DNA of 64,000 nt from SURF-55 sp040755195. GTDB taxonomy: Bacteria; Bacillota; Desulfotomaculia; Desulfotomaculales; Ammonificaceae. A program made the translations under genes and the position numbers. The stretch lies in the NCBI GenBank assembly GCA_040755195.1, contig JBFMBL010000012.1, positions 1 to 64,000 of the forward strand. The letters run 5' to 3'. Below, one piece after another: positions 52,112 to 61,085 of this stretch (positions are counted from its first letter, which is position 1; the number at the start of each line of letters is the position of its first letter). Under the pieces are notes generated by a model, which saw only the letters and a program-made list of their open reading frames with translations, searched no databases and was not told where the DNA came from.

Positions 52112-52645
52112 TTATCCTTCCGGCTCAATCAGCCCATAATTTCCGTCTTTCCGCCGGTATATAACGTTTACGGCTTCCGTCTCCGCATTAGTAAAAACAA
52201 AGAAGCTGTGACCGAGCAGATTAATCTGCATTAAGGCCTCATCTATATTCATCGGCTTCATCGTGAAACGCTTAACCCTTACCACGCTGTTTTCTTCCAC
52301 GGGTTCTTCCTTGATCTCAGGCGCCGGAGCCTCTACACCGGAATTGGCGATCTGGCGTGCCCGCCGGTTGAACCGCTTCTTGTAACGCTCCACCTGCTTC
52401 TCCAGTTTCTCTACCACTACATCCACCGCGGCATACATGTCGTGGGTGGCTTCCTCACCGCGTAAAATCATTCCGTTTACCGGAATCGTAACCTCAATAC
52501 GGTGGTTTTCCCGTTCTACAGAAAGCGTTACCTGTGCTTCACCGAAATTATTAAAGTACCGGTCCAGCTTGGCAAGCCTTTTTTCTACATAATTTCTCAA
52601 CGCGTCGGTAACCTTAATGTTTTTCCCTCGTACGGTTATTTGCAT
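52112..52645 (-). CDS. hpf: Ribosome hibernation promotion factor, long form
   Basis: A 177-residue long-type HPF, which dimerises 70S ribosomes into inactive 100S particles. The N-terminal S30AE domain starts MQITVRGKNIKVTDALRNYV and KRLAKLDRYF; the C-terminal dimerisation domain (VVRVKRFTMKPMNIDEALMQ, GHSFFVFTNAETEAVNVIYRR) follows an acidic linker at about 100-118. The ATG at 52645 has AAAGGAG upstream. The 213 bases upstream hold no gene. Confidence 0.96.
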   Translation of the reverse strand: MQITVRGKNIKVTDALRNYVEKRLAKLDRYFNNFGEAQVTLSVERENHRIEVTIPVNGMILRGEEATHDMYAAVDVVVEKLEKQVERYKKRFNRRARQIANSGVEAPAPEIKEEPVEENSVVRVKRFTMKPMNIDEALMQINLLGHSFFVFTNAETEAVNVIYRRKDGNYGLIEPEG

Positions 52646-52858
52646 TTTGCCCAGCTCCTTTCTGATAAACGAAGGGATTTATGGTATATTATTTCCTCCT
52701 TTCGAAGCAAATTCCTGCTAACAAATTTAGAAACCTTTCGACAATTAGTTGCCTGTACGGACCGAAGAAATTTCATTAAAACAATGGTACAGTACCTTTA
52801 GTCTTTTCTCACTGCATCGCGTTCAACCGCGTCCCGGCTTTGTCCCCTCCACCAGAGA

Positions 52859-52893
52859 TAAAAAAACCCCGGCTTGTCAGCCGAGGTCTTTGG
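52859..52893 (-). terminator. Terminator downstream of the cold-shock gene
   Basis: On the minus strand CCTCGGCTGACAAGCCGGGG forms a stable hairpin followed by seven T. It begins 11 bases after the stop codon at 52904. Confidence 0.9.
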
Positions 52894-52903
52894 TTCATCT
52901 TTG

Positions 52904-53104
52904 TTAGACTTTTGTCACGTTCGCCGCCTGTGGTCCCCTCGGACCGTCGACTATTTCGAATTCAACTTCTTGTCCTTCCTGGAGTGCTTTAAACCCGCGC
53001 TCCTGAATGGCGGAGTAATGTACGAACACGTCGCCGCCGCCATCCAAACGCTCGATGAACCCGTAACCCTTTTCCCTACTGAACCACTTGACTCGACCTT
53101 GCAT
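52904..53104 (-). CDS. Cold-shock domain protein (CspA family)
   Basis: A 66-residue RNA chaperone with both RNA-binding motifs, EKGYGFI (RNP1) and DVFVHYSAI (RNP2), and the end GPRGPQAANVTKV. The start is the ATG at 53104 (MQGRVKWFSREKG) with AGGAGG about ten bases upstream; the frame stays open further but the family begins here. It is a single-gene unit with its own terminator. The 236 bases on the upstream side hold no gene. Confidence 0.95.
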   Translation of the reverse strand: MQGRVKWFSREKGYGFIERLDGGGDVFVHYSAIQERGFKALQEGQEVEFEIVDGPRGPQAANVTKV

Positions 53105-53340
53105 TAAAAAACAACCTCCTAAGAATTTATCCGCGGCATGCCGCTTAAGGCATTTTATCACAGCCCGTTTGTTATGTCAAGTTTCTGGAAAAACGGTGTT
53201 ATCCTTATTGTGACATCCTTCCGTACTGTCGTTTTGTAATATTATTCAAGAACGCTCTCCTATTTCCCCACCCTATACGGCAATACACGCAACGCCTTAA
53301 TTCACATTCGAAACCTTAGCGTTTTTCCGAATCAGATCCG

Positions 53341-53814
53341 TTATCGCGGTTCGACCGGAAAACGCACCTCGGTTTCGAGTTTGTCCACCGGCGTTTCATA
53401 GAAATCCCGGGGGTATACCTCCTCCGCAGGCGCGGCAAGACGGTATCCCTTGTCGTATACCACCTGGAACAAGGCCGGGAGCAGGAATTCTATGCTTGAG
53501 TAGCCGCCCCGGTACATGGCAAACACTACTTCGCGCTGCGGAAGGTCCTTAACCCCCGGTCCGTTTTCATCCGCCGCGGCAACCATCTCCCCTTCCACGG
53601 AGATCTGTAGCTCCCATTCCCTTAGCGGCGGCGGCATTCCGGCCGGGTTGCTGTGGTAGATTAAAACCGGCTCCCCTACCGGTCTCAGTTTATTTGCTTT
53701 AATCCACGCAACGAGTTCTTTAAAGACATCCGAAATGCCTTCGTACATTCCTTTCCGCATAAGGTATGCCACCCTTGACGGGGGTAGTGTCTTCACTCCC
53801 ACTTCAGGCCACAT
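53341..53814 (-). CDS. GyrI-like small-molecule-binding domain protein
   Basis: A 157-residue stand-alone effector-binding domain as found at the C-terminus of AraC/MerR-type regulators (GyrI-like/SHS2 fold): VKTLPPSRVAYLMRKGMYEG, then VFKELVAWIKANKLRPVGEP and, later, REVVFAMYRGGYSSIE. It has no DNA-binding domain. Such proteins bind or hydrolyse small hydrophobic molecules. It is divergent from the response-regulator gene, and the two share a 75-base promoter interval. Confidence 0.85.
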   Translation of the reverse strand: MWPEVGVKTLPPSRVAYLMRKGMYEGISDVFKELVAWIKANKLRPVGEPVLIYHSNPAGMPPPLREWELQISVEGEMVAAADENGPGVKDLPQREVVFAMYRGGYSSIEFLLPALFQVVYDKGYRLAAPAEEVYPRDFYETPVDKLETEVRFPVEPR

Positions 53815-53888
53815 GACAATTCAACTCCATTCTCACTACTTCGTGTAATGTTATAATAACTTAAACATGGTCTTCCGGGGGGAAAAAT

Positions 53889-54569
53889 GTGTCCTTGATT
53901 TTGATAGTAGACGACGAGCGTTTACTTGTTAAAGGTCTGAAACGCAGCCTCGAAGAAAACGGGTTTACGGTGGAAGCGGCTTACGACGGCGAGGAAGCTC
54001 TTAAGGTTTTACAGGAGAAGCGAATCGACCTCGTTATACTCGACATCATGCTGCCTAAACTCGACGGTCTGGAAGTCTGCCGCCGCATCAGGAACCGGTG
54101 GGACATCCCGGTGATCATGCTTACCGCCCGTGGGGAGGACACCGACAAGATCGTGGGACTCGAACTCGGCGCCGACGATTACCTTGCCAAACCGTTTAAC
54201 ACCAGGGAGCTCATCGCCCGGGTCAAGGCCGTGTTGCGCCGCGCGACATATACCGGGCATGAGCCGGCCGGCGCGGTCTTTAAATTTGACGAACTGGAGA
54301 TTGACATCCCCCGCCAGCGCGTTACCGTTAATTCCAGCCAGGTGGAATTAACGGTAACGGAGTTTAACCTCCTGGCTACCCTTGCCCGCCATCCCGGCCG
54401 GGTGTTTACGCGTGAGGTTTTGCTTGAACAGGTCTGGGGATCGCCTTATACCGACCCGAGAACCGTCGACGTTTATATCCGCCGCGTCCGCGAGAAGGTT
54501 GAACCGGACGCCGCCCACCCACGATGGATCATGACCCGGCGGGGCGCCGGGTACTATTTTCAGGAGTAA
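53889..54569 (+). CDS. Two-component response regulator, OmpR/PhoB family
   Basis: A 226-residue regulator with an N-terminal receiver domain (acidic pocket VDDE, phospho-acceptor Asp52 in LVILDIMLPKLDG, Lys in YLAKPFNTREL) and a C-terminal winged helix (TVTEFNLLATLARHPGRVFT, ending TRRGAGYYF). The start is a GTG at 53889 after GGGGGGAAAAAT; an ATG two bases earlier is out of frame and hits a stop. A TATAAT at 53852-53857 probably belongs to its promoter. The kinase gene starts four bases after its stop. Confidence 0.96.
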   Translation: MSLILIVDDERLLVKGLKRSLEENGFTVEAAYDGEEALKVLQEKRIDLVILDIMLPKLDGLEVCRRIRNRWDIPVIMLTARGEDTDKIVGLELGADDYLAKPFNTRELIARVKAVLRRATYTGHEPAGAVFKFDELEIDIPRQRVTVNSSQVELTVTEFNLLATLARHPGRVFTREVLLEQVWGSPYTDPRTVDVYIRRVREKVEPDAAHPRWIMTRRGAGYYFQE

Positions 54570-54573
54570 CGCC

Positions 54574-55980
54574 GTGCGCCTGGGCATACGATGGAAACTC
54601 GCCGGGGTTTATTTTGTTGTTATTATCGCCATACTGACCGGCACCAATTTATTTGTGCTCCGTACCCTTGAAAAAGGCTACCTGCAAACCCGCCAGGCAA
54701 CCTATTTGGGGAACGCCAATATAATCGCATCCACAGGGGGAAATGCCATCCTGCAGGCGGACCGAAATGCGTATTATCTTGCCCGCCGGTTCAGCGAGCA
54801 GATGGGAGCAAGGGTGCTGATTGTAGACCACCGAGGCCGGGTGATGGTGGATTCCTTTGACGAAACCTGGCTGAAAGGCCGGATCCTTCAACATCCCGAG
54901 GCACAGGCGGCATTGAAAGGCCAAAGTGCCGCAGCCGCTCACATTCTTGCGGACGGAGAACGCGTTCTTTACGCAGCCGTTCCATTGGCGGGTGAGAACG
55001 GATCAACGGGAGCAGTCGTGATTGTTGCCGGGCTCAGCGATGTTTACACCGCTCTTGCCCAGATACGCGGCCGGATGGCGGCGGTTTCGCTCGGCAGCGG
55101 TTTTTTCGCGGCTATGCTGAGCCTCACCCTGGCCGGTCTGCTCACCAGGCCGCTCAACGAACTGAGGCGCGCAGCGCAGCGCATGGCCGCGGGGCGCCTG
55201 GGCTTTTCGGTGCCCGTGCGAAGCAGGGACGAAATTGGAGAACTCGCTCATGCTTTCAACACCATGAGCACGGAACTGGCGCGTGTGGACAAGATGCGGC
55301 GCGAATTTCTGGCTAATGCATCTCACGAACTCAAATCTCCTTTAAGCTCAATCAAAGCGCTTTCACAATCGCTTATCGACGGGCGGGAAGAAGATGTCAC
55401 CGTATACCGCGAGTTCCTACGTGATATAGATGCGGAGATTGACAGGTTGACCCGCCTGGTAAACGATATGCTGGAAATGACACGTCTCGAAGGCGACACC
55501 CGCCCCGTACCCCGCACGGAAGAAGACATCGGTGGGTTGATAGAGCACGTGGCGGCCCTTCTCAGCGCCAGGGCTCACAACAAGGGTATCACCATGCGAA
55601 TCGCGGCGGACCGGGCGTTGAAGTGGCGGGTGAACGCGGACCTGTTGACACTTGTGCTGGTAAACCTTACAGACAACGCCCTTCGCTACACTCCGCCCGG
55701 CGGCGAGGTCTCCATAACCGCCGAAGCAAATACGGGAAACCTTGTTGTTACGGTTCAGGATACCGGGGCAGGCATCCCCGCGGAAGAACTGCCGAATGTT
55801 TTCGAGCGTTTTTACCGGGTTGACAGGGCGCGTTCCAGGGAAACCGGGGGAACGGGGCTTGGACTGGCCATTGTAAAGCGGGCAGTGGAGCGCATGGGCG
55901 GCCGGATAGAACTTGAAAGCGCCCCGGGTAAGGGGACAAGTTCTACAATAAGACTGCCGAATACTGTAACATTACCGTAA
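54574..55980 (+). CDS. Sensor histidine kinase (PhoR/ResE-like)
   Basis: A 468-residue membrane kinase. Transmembrane helices are at about 10-30 and 168-190, enclosing an extracellular sensor of some 135 residues. A HAMP linker (about 190-243) follows, then the phospho-acceptor His251 in NASHELKSPLSSIKAL and the ATPase domain (NLTDNALRYTPPGGEV, DTGAGIPAEELPNVFERF, TGGTGLGLAIVK). The GTG at 54574 lies four bases after the regulator stop. The signal is unknown; the lipoprotein downstream may be part of the same response. Confidence 0.96.
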   Translation: MRLGIRWKLAGVYFVVIIAILTGTNLFVLRTLEKGYLQTRQATYLGNANIIASTGGNAILQADRNAYYLARRFSEQMGARVLIVDHRGRVMVDSFDETWLKGRILQHPEAQAALKGQSAAAAHILADGERVLYAAVPLAGENGSTGAVVIVAGLSDVYTALAQIRGRMAAVSLGSGFFAAMLSLTLAGLLTRPLNELRRAAQRMAAGRLGFSVPVRSRDEIGELAHAFNTMSTELARVDKMRREFLANASHELKSPLSSIKALSQSLIDGREEDVTVYREFLRDIDAEIDRLTRLVNDMLEMTRLEGDTRPVPRTEEDIGGLIEHVAALLSARAHNKGITMRIAADRALKWRVNADLLTLVLVNLTDNALRYTPPGGEVSITAEANTGNLVVTVQDTGAGIPAEELPNVFERFYRVDRARSRETGGTGLGLAIVKRAVERMGGRIELESAPGKGTSSTIRLPNTVTLP

Positions 55981-56064
55981 CAGTCAATTTATTGCGTTGT
56001 AACAATCTGGTCTTACAATTACCTTAAAGGCTGCGGCCAAAACTAAAATACGGAGGTCTCACTC

Positions 56065-56664
56065 ATGTCACGGAAAAGAAGCAACCGGAAGTTATTTCTT
56101 TCAGGTCTCGCGCTGGCGGCACTGTTGACGTTGACGGTCTTGATCGGCGGGTGCGGCAACAAACCGGACGCCAAGCCTGACATCGGAGGCGCCGGGCACA
56201 ACGCCGAGGACAGAACTCCGGACATCAGCGCTGAGCCGAAGGAAACGAAGGAAAAGGTAACCCTTTATTTCGGCGACAACCAGGCGATGTACCTGATACC
56301 CGAAACGCGTGAAGTGGCAAAGGGCGGCCGGACGCTCGAAGAGGTCATTATCAACGAGCTGATCAAGGGCCCCCGGAACCCCGAACTCACCAGGACGATA
56401 CCCGGCGGGACAAGTCTTATTTCTGTCCAGGTGGTAGACGGAGTTGCTTACGCCAACTTCTCCAAGGAACTGCAGACAAAACACTGGGGCGGTACGGCGG
56501 GCGAAACGATGACCGTCTACTCGGTGGTAAACTCGCTGGCCAAGCTTGAAGGCGTAAAACAGGTGCAGTTCCTGTTAGAGGGCAAAAAGCTGGAAACGCT
56601 TGCAGGACATTACGACCTTACCGGACCGGTGGCGCCGCGGTGGGACCTGGTGAATGAGAAGTGA
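56065..56664 (+). CDS. GerMN-domain lipoprotein
   Basis: A 199-residue lipoprotein: Lys/Arg-rich start, hydrophobic helix and lipobox LIGGC with the lipidated Cys at about residue 30, then an acidic linker and a GerMN domain (TLYFGDNQAMYLIPETREV, GVAYANFSKEL, TVYSVVNSLAKLEGVKQVQF). GerMN proteins act at the envelope, in spore germination or in cell-wall processes. The ATG follows CGGAGG. Its own promoter may be TTGCGT-16-TACAAT between the kinase and this gene. A terminator follows. Confidence 0.92.
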   Translation: MSRKRSNRKLFLSGLALAALLTLTVLIGGCGNKPDAKPDIGGAGHNAEDRTPDISAEPKETKEKVTLYFGDNQAMYLIPETREVAKGGRTLEEVIINELIKGPRNPELTRTIPGGTSLISVQVVDGVAYANFSKELQTKHWGGTAGETMTVYSVVNSLAKLEGVKQVQFLLEGKKLETLAGHYDLTGPVAPRWDLVNEK

Positions 56665-56700
56665 GAGGTGAGAGGTTGGAGGTGAGAAAAGAAGCAGGAA
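56660..56700. repeat. Short period-7 tract after the GerMN gene
   Basis: Units GTGAGAG, GTGAGAG, GTTGGAG, GTGAGAA directly follow the coding region and overlap its stop codon. Confidence 0.65.
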
Positions 56701-56724
56701 AGAGAAAAGATAGAAGTACAATAT

Positions 56725-56752
56725 GGGGCTGTACGAAGGTCAGCCCCTTTTC
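56725..56752 (+). terminator. Terminator downstream of the GerMN gene
   Basis: GGGGCTG and CAGCCCC form a perfect stem around a nine-base loop, followed by TTTTCTATTT on the plus strand. Confidence 0.88.
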
Positions 56753-56821
56753 TATTTAAAGGAATTATGATTTGTTGATCTGCTTGGTTGCGGCTAAGGG
56801 AGGCGGCTCCCGTTGCCGATT

Positions 56822-58291
56822 TCACTCCCTTGGACGGTGCAGCGGGAACAGGATCACCTCGCGTATGGAGGAAACACCGGTGAACAGCATTATGAGGCGA
56901 TCGATCCCGATACCCAGGCCCCCGGCGGGCGGCATCCCGTACTCGAGCGCCGTGACGTAGTCCTCGTCGAACATGTGCGCTTCCTCGTCGCCGGCCTCCC
57001 GCTTGTCCAACTGGCTCAAAAACCGCTGCCGCTGGTCAAGCGGGTCGTTGAGTTCGGAGAAAGCGTTCGCGATCTCCCGCCCGGCGATGAAAAGCTCAAA
57101 TCTGTACGTCAGCCGCGGGTCGTCCAGCTTTCGTTTCGCGAGCGGCGATATATCCACGGGGTAGTCCAGTATGAAGGTCGGCTCAAGCAGTTCCTGCTCC
57201 ACCTTTTCCTCAAAAACAGCGTTGACCGACTCCCCCCAGAGGGGCTTGTCTCCCACCTCTACGCCGAGACGCAGCGCCGCGTCCCGGGCCTCCGTAGCGT
57301 CGAGCTTGCTGAAGTCGACACCCGTTTTTTGCCGCACGATATCGAGGAATGACAGGCGCGGCCAGGGTGGTTGGAAGCTCAACGTTTCCGCACCGAACTC
57401 CACCTCGAAGGTTCCGAGCACCTCCCGGGCAACGGTGCTGATCAGCTCTTCGGTAAGGTCCATCATGTTGTTGTAATCGGCGTATGCCTGGTAAAGCTCG
57501 AGCATGGTGAATTCCGGGTTGTGTCTGGTTGAAATGCCCTCGTTGCGAAAGTTGCGGTTAATTTCGTAGATCTTCTCAAAACCGCCGACAAGAAGTCTCT
57601 TTAAGTAAAGCTCCGGGGCTATCCGCAGGTACAGTTTCAGATCGAGAGCGTTGTGGTGGGTGATAAAAGGACGTGCCGCCGCGCCGCCTGCAATCGTCTG
57701 CATCATGGGCGTCTCCACCTCGAGGAATTCGCGGTGGTCGAGAAAGCGGCGAATGGCCTGAATAACCTTGCTTCTCAAAACAAACGTCTGTTTTACTTCG
57801 GGATTAACGATAAGATCGAGGTAGCGCTGGCGGGAGCGGAGTTCCACATCCCTGAGCCCGTGCCACTTTTCGGGAAGCGGCCGCAAGGACTTCGCGAGCA
57901 AGGTAATCTCCTTCACCCCGATGGTGATCTCTCCCGTACGGGTCCGAAAGACGGTGCCGCGCACGCCGAGGATATCGCCTATGTCTATCTTTTTAAAGAT
58001 CTGATAAATTTCGGGCCCGACCTCATCCTGGCGGACATGAATCTGTATCCGGCCGGAAAAATCCTGGAGGTCGCCAAATGCGGCCTTCCCGTGACCGCGC
58101 TTGGCTATCAGCCTGCCCGCGATACTCACCTCTTTACCTTCGAGGCCCGTAAAACCGCTGGTGACCTCGTGCGTGCTGCAGGTTCGCTCGTATCGCCCGC
58201 CGTATGGTTGGATCCCGGTTTCTCTCAGCTCTTCGAGTTTCTCGCGACGTATCTTAAGCAGCTCGTCAAGCTCTTCTTGAGGTTCACGCAT
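56822..58291 (-). CDS. lysS: Lysyl-tRNA synthetase, class II
   Basis: A protein of 489 residues. The N-terminal OB-fold anticodon-binding domain (VSIAGRLIAKRGHGKAAFGDL) is followed by the class II core: motif 1 near LDHREFLEVETPMM, motif 2 FRNEGISTRHNPEFTMLELY and motif 3 GGLGIGIDRLIMLFTG. It charges tRNA-Lys. I choose the ATG at 58291 (MREPQEELDELL) with CAGGAG nine bases upstream over a start seven codons earlier. It lies 27 bases after greA, the usual Firmicutes arrangement. Confidence 0.97.
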   Translation of the reverse strand: MREPQEELDELLKIRREKLEELRETGIQPYGGRYERTCSTHEVTSGFTGLEGKEVSIAGRLIAKRGHGKAAFGDLQDFSGRIQIHVRQDEVGPEIYQIFKKIDIGDILGVRGTVFRTRTGEITIGVKEITLLAKSLRPLPEKWHGLRDVELRSRQRYLDLIVNPEVKQTFVLRSKVIQAIRRFLDHREFLEVETPMMQTIAGGAAARPFITHHNALDLKLYLRIAPELYLKRLLVGGFEKIYEINRNFRNEGISTRHNPEFTMLELYQAYADYNNMMDLTEELISTVAREVLGTFEVEFGAETLSFQPPWPRLSFLDIVRQKTGVDFSKLDATEARDAALRLGVEVGDKPLWGESVNAVFEEKVEQELLEPTFILDYPVDISPLAKRKLDDPRLTYRFELFIAGREIANAFSELNDPLDQRQRFLSQLDKREAGDEEAHMFDEDYVTALEYGMPPAGGLGIGIDRLIMLFTGVSSIREVILFPLHRPRE

Positions 58292-58318
58292 CTTTAAATA
58301 CTCCTGCCACATTTGGGA

Positions 58319-58798
58319 TTACTTCTTTATGATATCGAGGATCATCAGTTTCCGTGTTCCGGCAGGGGCCTGAACGTCAACGACAGCACCTTTCTGCCGC
58401 CCCAATACGCTCTGCCCCACCGGCGACTCGTTGGAAATCTTCATTGACCCGGGATCGGCCTCCGCCGAACCCACAATTGTGTATTCGTACTCCTCGCCGT
58501 CGGAAAGGTCCTTCAGCTTGATGGTCGATCCGATACTCACCTCGTCGGTCCCGACCTCGGTCGCATCTATCACACGCGCATTGCGGAGCATTTTCTCGAG
58601 TTTTAAAATCTGTCCCTCGAGAAATGCTTGTTCGTTCTTGGCATCTTCATACTCAGAGTTCTCGGTTATATCCCCAAACTCGATCGCTTGCTTGATCCGC
58701 TCCGCCACTTCGCGACGCCGGACAGATTTCAGGGTTTCAAGCTCATCTTCCAGCTTTCGCAATCCTTCATCTGTAAGGATGACTTCTTTTTCTCTCAT
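58319..58798 (-). CDS. greA: Transcription elongation factor GreA
   Basis: A 159-residue GreA: an N-terminal coiled coil (LRKLEDELETLKSVRRREVA, ENSEYEDAKNEQAFLEG with the acidic tip) and a C-terminal FKBP-like domain (SNESPVGQSVLGRQKGAVVDV). It enters the RNA polymerase channel and rescues stalled complexes by transcript cleavage. The ATG follows AAGGAG. Confidence 0.97.
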   Translation of the reverse strand: MREKEVILTDEGLRKLEDELETLKSVRRREVAERIKQAIEFGDITENSEYEDAKNEQAFLEGQILKLEKMLRNARVIDATEVGTDEVSIGSTIKLKDLSDGEEYEYTIVGSAEADPGSMKISNESPVGQSVLGRQKGAVVDVQAPAGTRKLMILDIIKK

Positions 58799-58986
58799 TG
58801 AATCTTCTCCTTACCAACTGTAATTGCTTCGAACCAATATAATATATCCATATATGCGCTGCATCTCTTAATATTCAGTCCGGGATATAACCTGTTAAAA
58901 ACAACTTTAGCACTGCGTCCGCTAAAAACAGCACAGTGCCTTCCCCGACCTTTGGGCATCATTATAAAAAGCCCGGTTTCAGTTTG

Positions 58987-60063
58987 TCAAGTACGGCTTT
59001 TTTGCATCGCCGCTTTCCTCACCTGTTCAATGGCTGCCTCGTCGAGAGCTTTCTCGAAGCTGCGAAAACCGGCGAGCCCAAAGCCGTGCTTTTTTGCAAG
59101 AGCCGCAATTTCTTCCACCTTCTCGGTTGTAAGCTCACGGCCCAACGTAAAGGATTCGTAACGACGTTCGAGAGCAAGAACCATCGTTTCCGCCATGCAG
59201 GCGTAAGAGGTTTTAGGCGGAAAACCGAAATTTATGTTAAAGTTTACGTCCCCCGGAACCGCGACGACACCTCCCTCGATCACCAAGACATCCGGCCGTT
59301 CGGCCGCAACCCGTCGGGAAACATCCCGGGGGCGCGCCACATCGCACACCACGGCGCCGGGTTTCAGGTATTCGGGTTCGATAACGCTGTCCACGGCACT
59401 GGTCACCGTAATAACAATATCGGACTTTAACAGGGTTTTCTTGATGTCGGTTGCGATCTTTGCAGCAAGGCCGGTCTTGTAAAGGATTCGGTCCGCAATC
59501 AGCTCGAGCTTTGCAGCGTCCCGTCCGACGATGGTTAAATCCTTCGCCTCGCGGCTCAGGAGCTCGGCGCACACCTTCCCAATGGACCCGGTGGCCCCGA
59601 CAACCGCCACTGCGGCTTCGCCTAGATCGTGCCCCATCAACCGCGCCGCTTCCTTTGTTCCTGCCACCGCCGTCGCCACGGTGTAACTGTTTCCGGTTGT
59701 GACCGGAATCTTCAGCGCCTTCGCAACACTTATTCCCGCGTCGCCTACAACCTTGGTGAAGGCTCCCAGCCCGAGTATCCTCGCACCCAACCGCTCGGCA
59801 AGCTTTCCGGCCCCAATAATCTTTTTTAAAACGTAATCCGGCGGCAGGCTCATGATCTGCTTTGCAGTCAGCGGGCAGGAAACAAACCATCCTTCAGCCT
59901 CGGCGTGCGGCGAACGCACGCCGGTGATGTGCGCCACTTTCATCGAAGGCAACCACTTAAAAACGCCTTCGAGCATCTTGTCCGGGACAAAGCGGGCAAA
60001 TTTGAATTTGCGCGCCACGTCTGCCGCTTTGAGCGGGTGCATTACGAAAGCAAAATTCTCCAT
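58987..60063 (-). CDS. Long-chain acyl-ACP reductase-like dehydrogenase (AAR family)
   Basis: A 358-residue protein resembling cyanobacterial acyl-ACP reductase, which reduces fatty acyl-ACP to fatty aldehydes. Matches in order: opening FAFVMHPL, LGLGAFTKVVGDAG (LGGFTS in AAR), the conserved TTGNSYTVATA, the nucleotide-binding VAVVGATGSIG at 154-162, and Cys289 in SYACMAETMVLALE at the place of the acylated AAR cysteine. A shikimate-dehydrogenase-like label would be based only on the Rossmann fold. The ATG at 60063 has GGAGG eight bases upstream. No decarbonylase gene is nearby. The product and role in an anaerobe are unknown. Confidence 0.82.
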   Translation of the reverse strand: MENFAFVMHPLKAADVARKFKFARFVPDKMLEGVFKWLPSMKVAHITGVRSPHAEAEGWFVSCPLTAKQIMSLPPDYVLKKIIGAGKLAERLGARILGLGAFTKVVGDAGISVAKALKIPVTTGNSYTVATAVAGTKEAARLMGHDLGEAAVAVVGATGSIGKVCAELLSREAKDLTIVGRDAAKLELIADRILYKTGLAAKIATDIKKTLLKSDIVITVTSAVDSVIEPEYLKPGAVVCDVARPRDVSRRVAAERPDVLVIEGGVVAVPGDVNFNINFGFPPKTSYACMAETMVLALERRYESFTLGRELTTEKVEEIAALAKKHGFGLAGFRSFEKALDEAAIEQVRKAAMQKSRT

Positions 60064-60113
60064 GTTTTTTACCTCCGCGAAACAATCCTTCCCCATAGTA
60101 ACAGGGGATGGCT

Positions 60114-61085
60114 TTAGCAGCAAGCCAAAAATTTATCTAAGAGGGATAATATCTCGTCAAAGCCGGCGGCGCGGTATACCGATTCCCTCAGACGGGCCGC
60201 TCCCTTAAGTCCGCGGGTATACCAGTCCGCCTGCCGTCGCATCTGCACGAGGACATCTCCCGGTTCCAGAGCCATAAGCAACTCACAGTGTCTGACAGCG
60301 GCTGCAATCCGTTCTGTAGGCGTGGGAGGCGGGAGCCTCCGTCCCGTCTCCAGATAACTCCGGCAGTCGGAAAAGATCCAGGGGTTGCCGCGTGCCGCAC
60401 GCCCGATCATTACGGCGTCGCAGCGCGTCTCCTCAAACATCCGGGCTGCGTCCTCGGGTCCCCATATGTCGCCGTTTCCGATAACCGGTATATCAACCGC
60501 CTGCTTTACGGCGGAAATGATTCCCCAGTCGGCGCGGCCGGAAAAAAACTGGCTGCGGTAGCGCCCGTGCACCGTGACTCCATCTGCCCCGGCCTTTTCC
60601 ACCGCCCGCGCCACAACCACCGCGTCGTGCGAATTCTCGTCCCAGCCCCGCCGCAGTTTGGCCAGCACCGGAAGATCAACGCTGCTCTTTACCGCCGCTA
60701 CAATCGCTGCCGCCAGTTCCGGTTGGAGCATCAGGGCGGCCCCGGCGCCGCTCTGCACAATCCTGGGCACCGGGCAACCCATGTTTATATCGATGGCGGA
60801 GGCCCCGGCCGCCGCCGCAACCGCCGCCGCCTTCGCCATCTCTTCCGGCCGGGCGCCGAAAAGCTGCGCCACCACGCCGGTTTCACCTTTAAGATTAGGC
60901 AGCATGTGGGAATAGGTTGAGGAATGACACAAAACCGGTGCGGCAACCATTTCCGTCCAGGCCGCCGCCGCCCCGTGCTCACGCGCAATCAGCCTGAACG
61001 CCTTATCGCTGACCGAAGCCATGGGGGCAGACACCACCGGGAAGCCGGAACCGAGTAATCTTTTAAGCCTGCTGGTTCCGTTCAT
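60114..61085 (-). CDS. dusB: tRNA-dihydrouridine synthase (DusB type)
   Basis: A 323-residue FMN enzyme reducing uridine to dihydrouridine in tRNA. It has the catalytic Cys in INMGCPVPRIVQSGAG, the TVHGRYRSQFFSGRADWG motif and the FMN-phosphate region VIGNGDIWGPEDA with MIGRAARGNPWIF. The ATG at 61085 overlaps the end of coaX by 23 bases, so the two are translationally linked. Confidence 0.95.
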   Translation of the reverse strand: MNGTSRLKRLLGSGFPVVSAPMASVSDKAFRLIAREHGAAAAWTEMVAAPVLCHSSTYSHMLPNLKGETGVVAQLFGARPEEMAKAAAVAAAAGASAIDINMGCPVPRIVQSGAGAALMLQPELAAAIVAAVKSSVDLPVLAKLRRGWDENSHDAVVVARAVEKAGADGVTVHGRYRSQFFSGRADWGIISAVKQAVDIPVIGNGDIWGPEDAARMFEETRCDAVMIGRAARGNPWIFSDCRSYLETGRRLPPPTPTERIAAAVRHCELLMALEPGDVLVQMRRQADWYTRGLKGAARLRESVYRAAGFDEILSLLDKFLACC

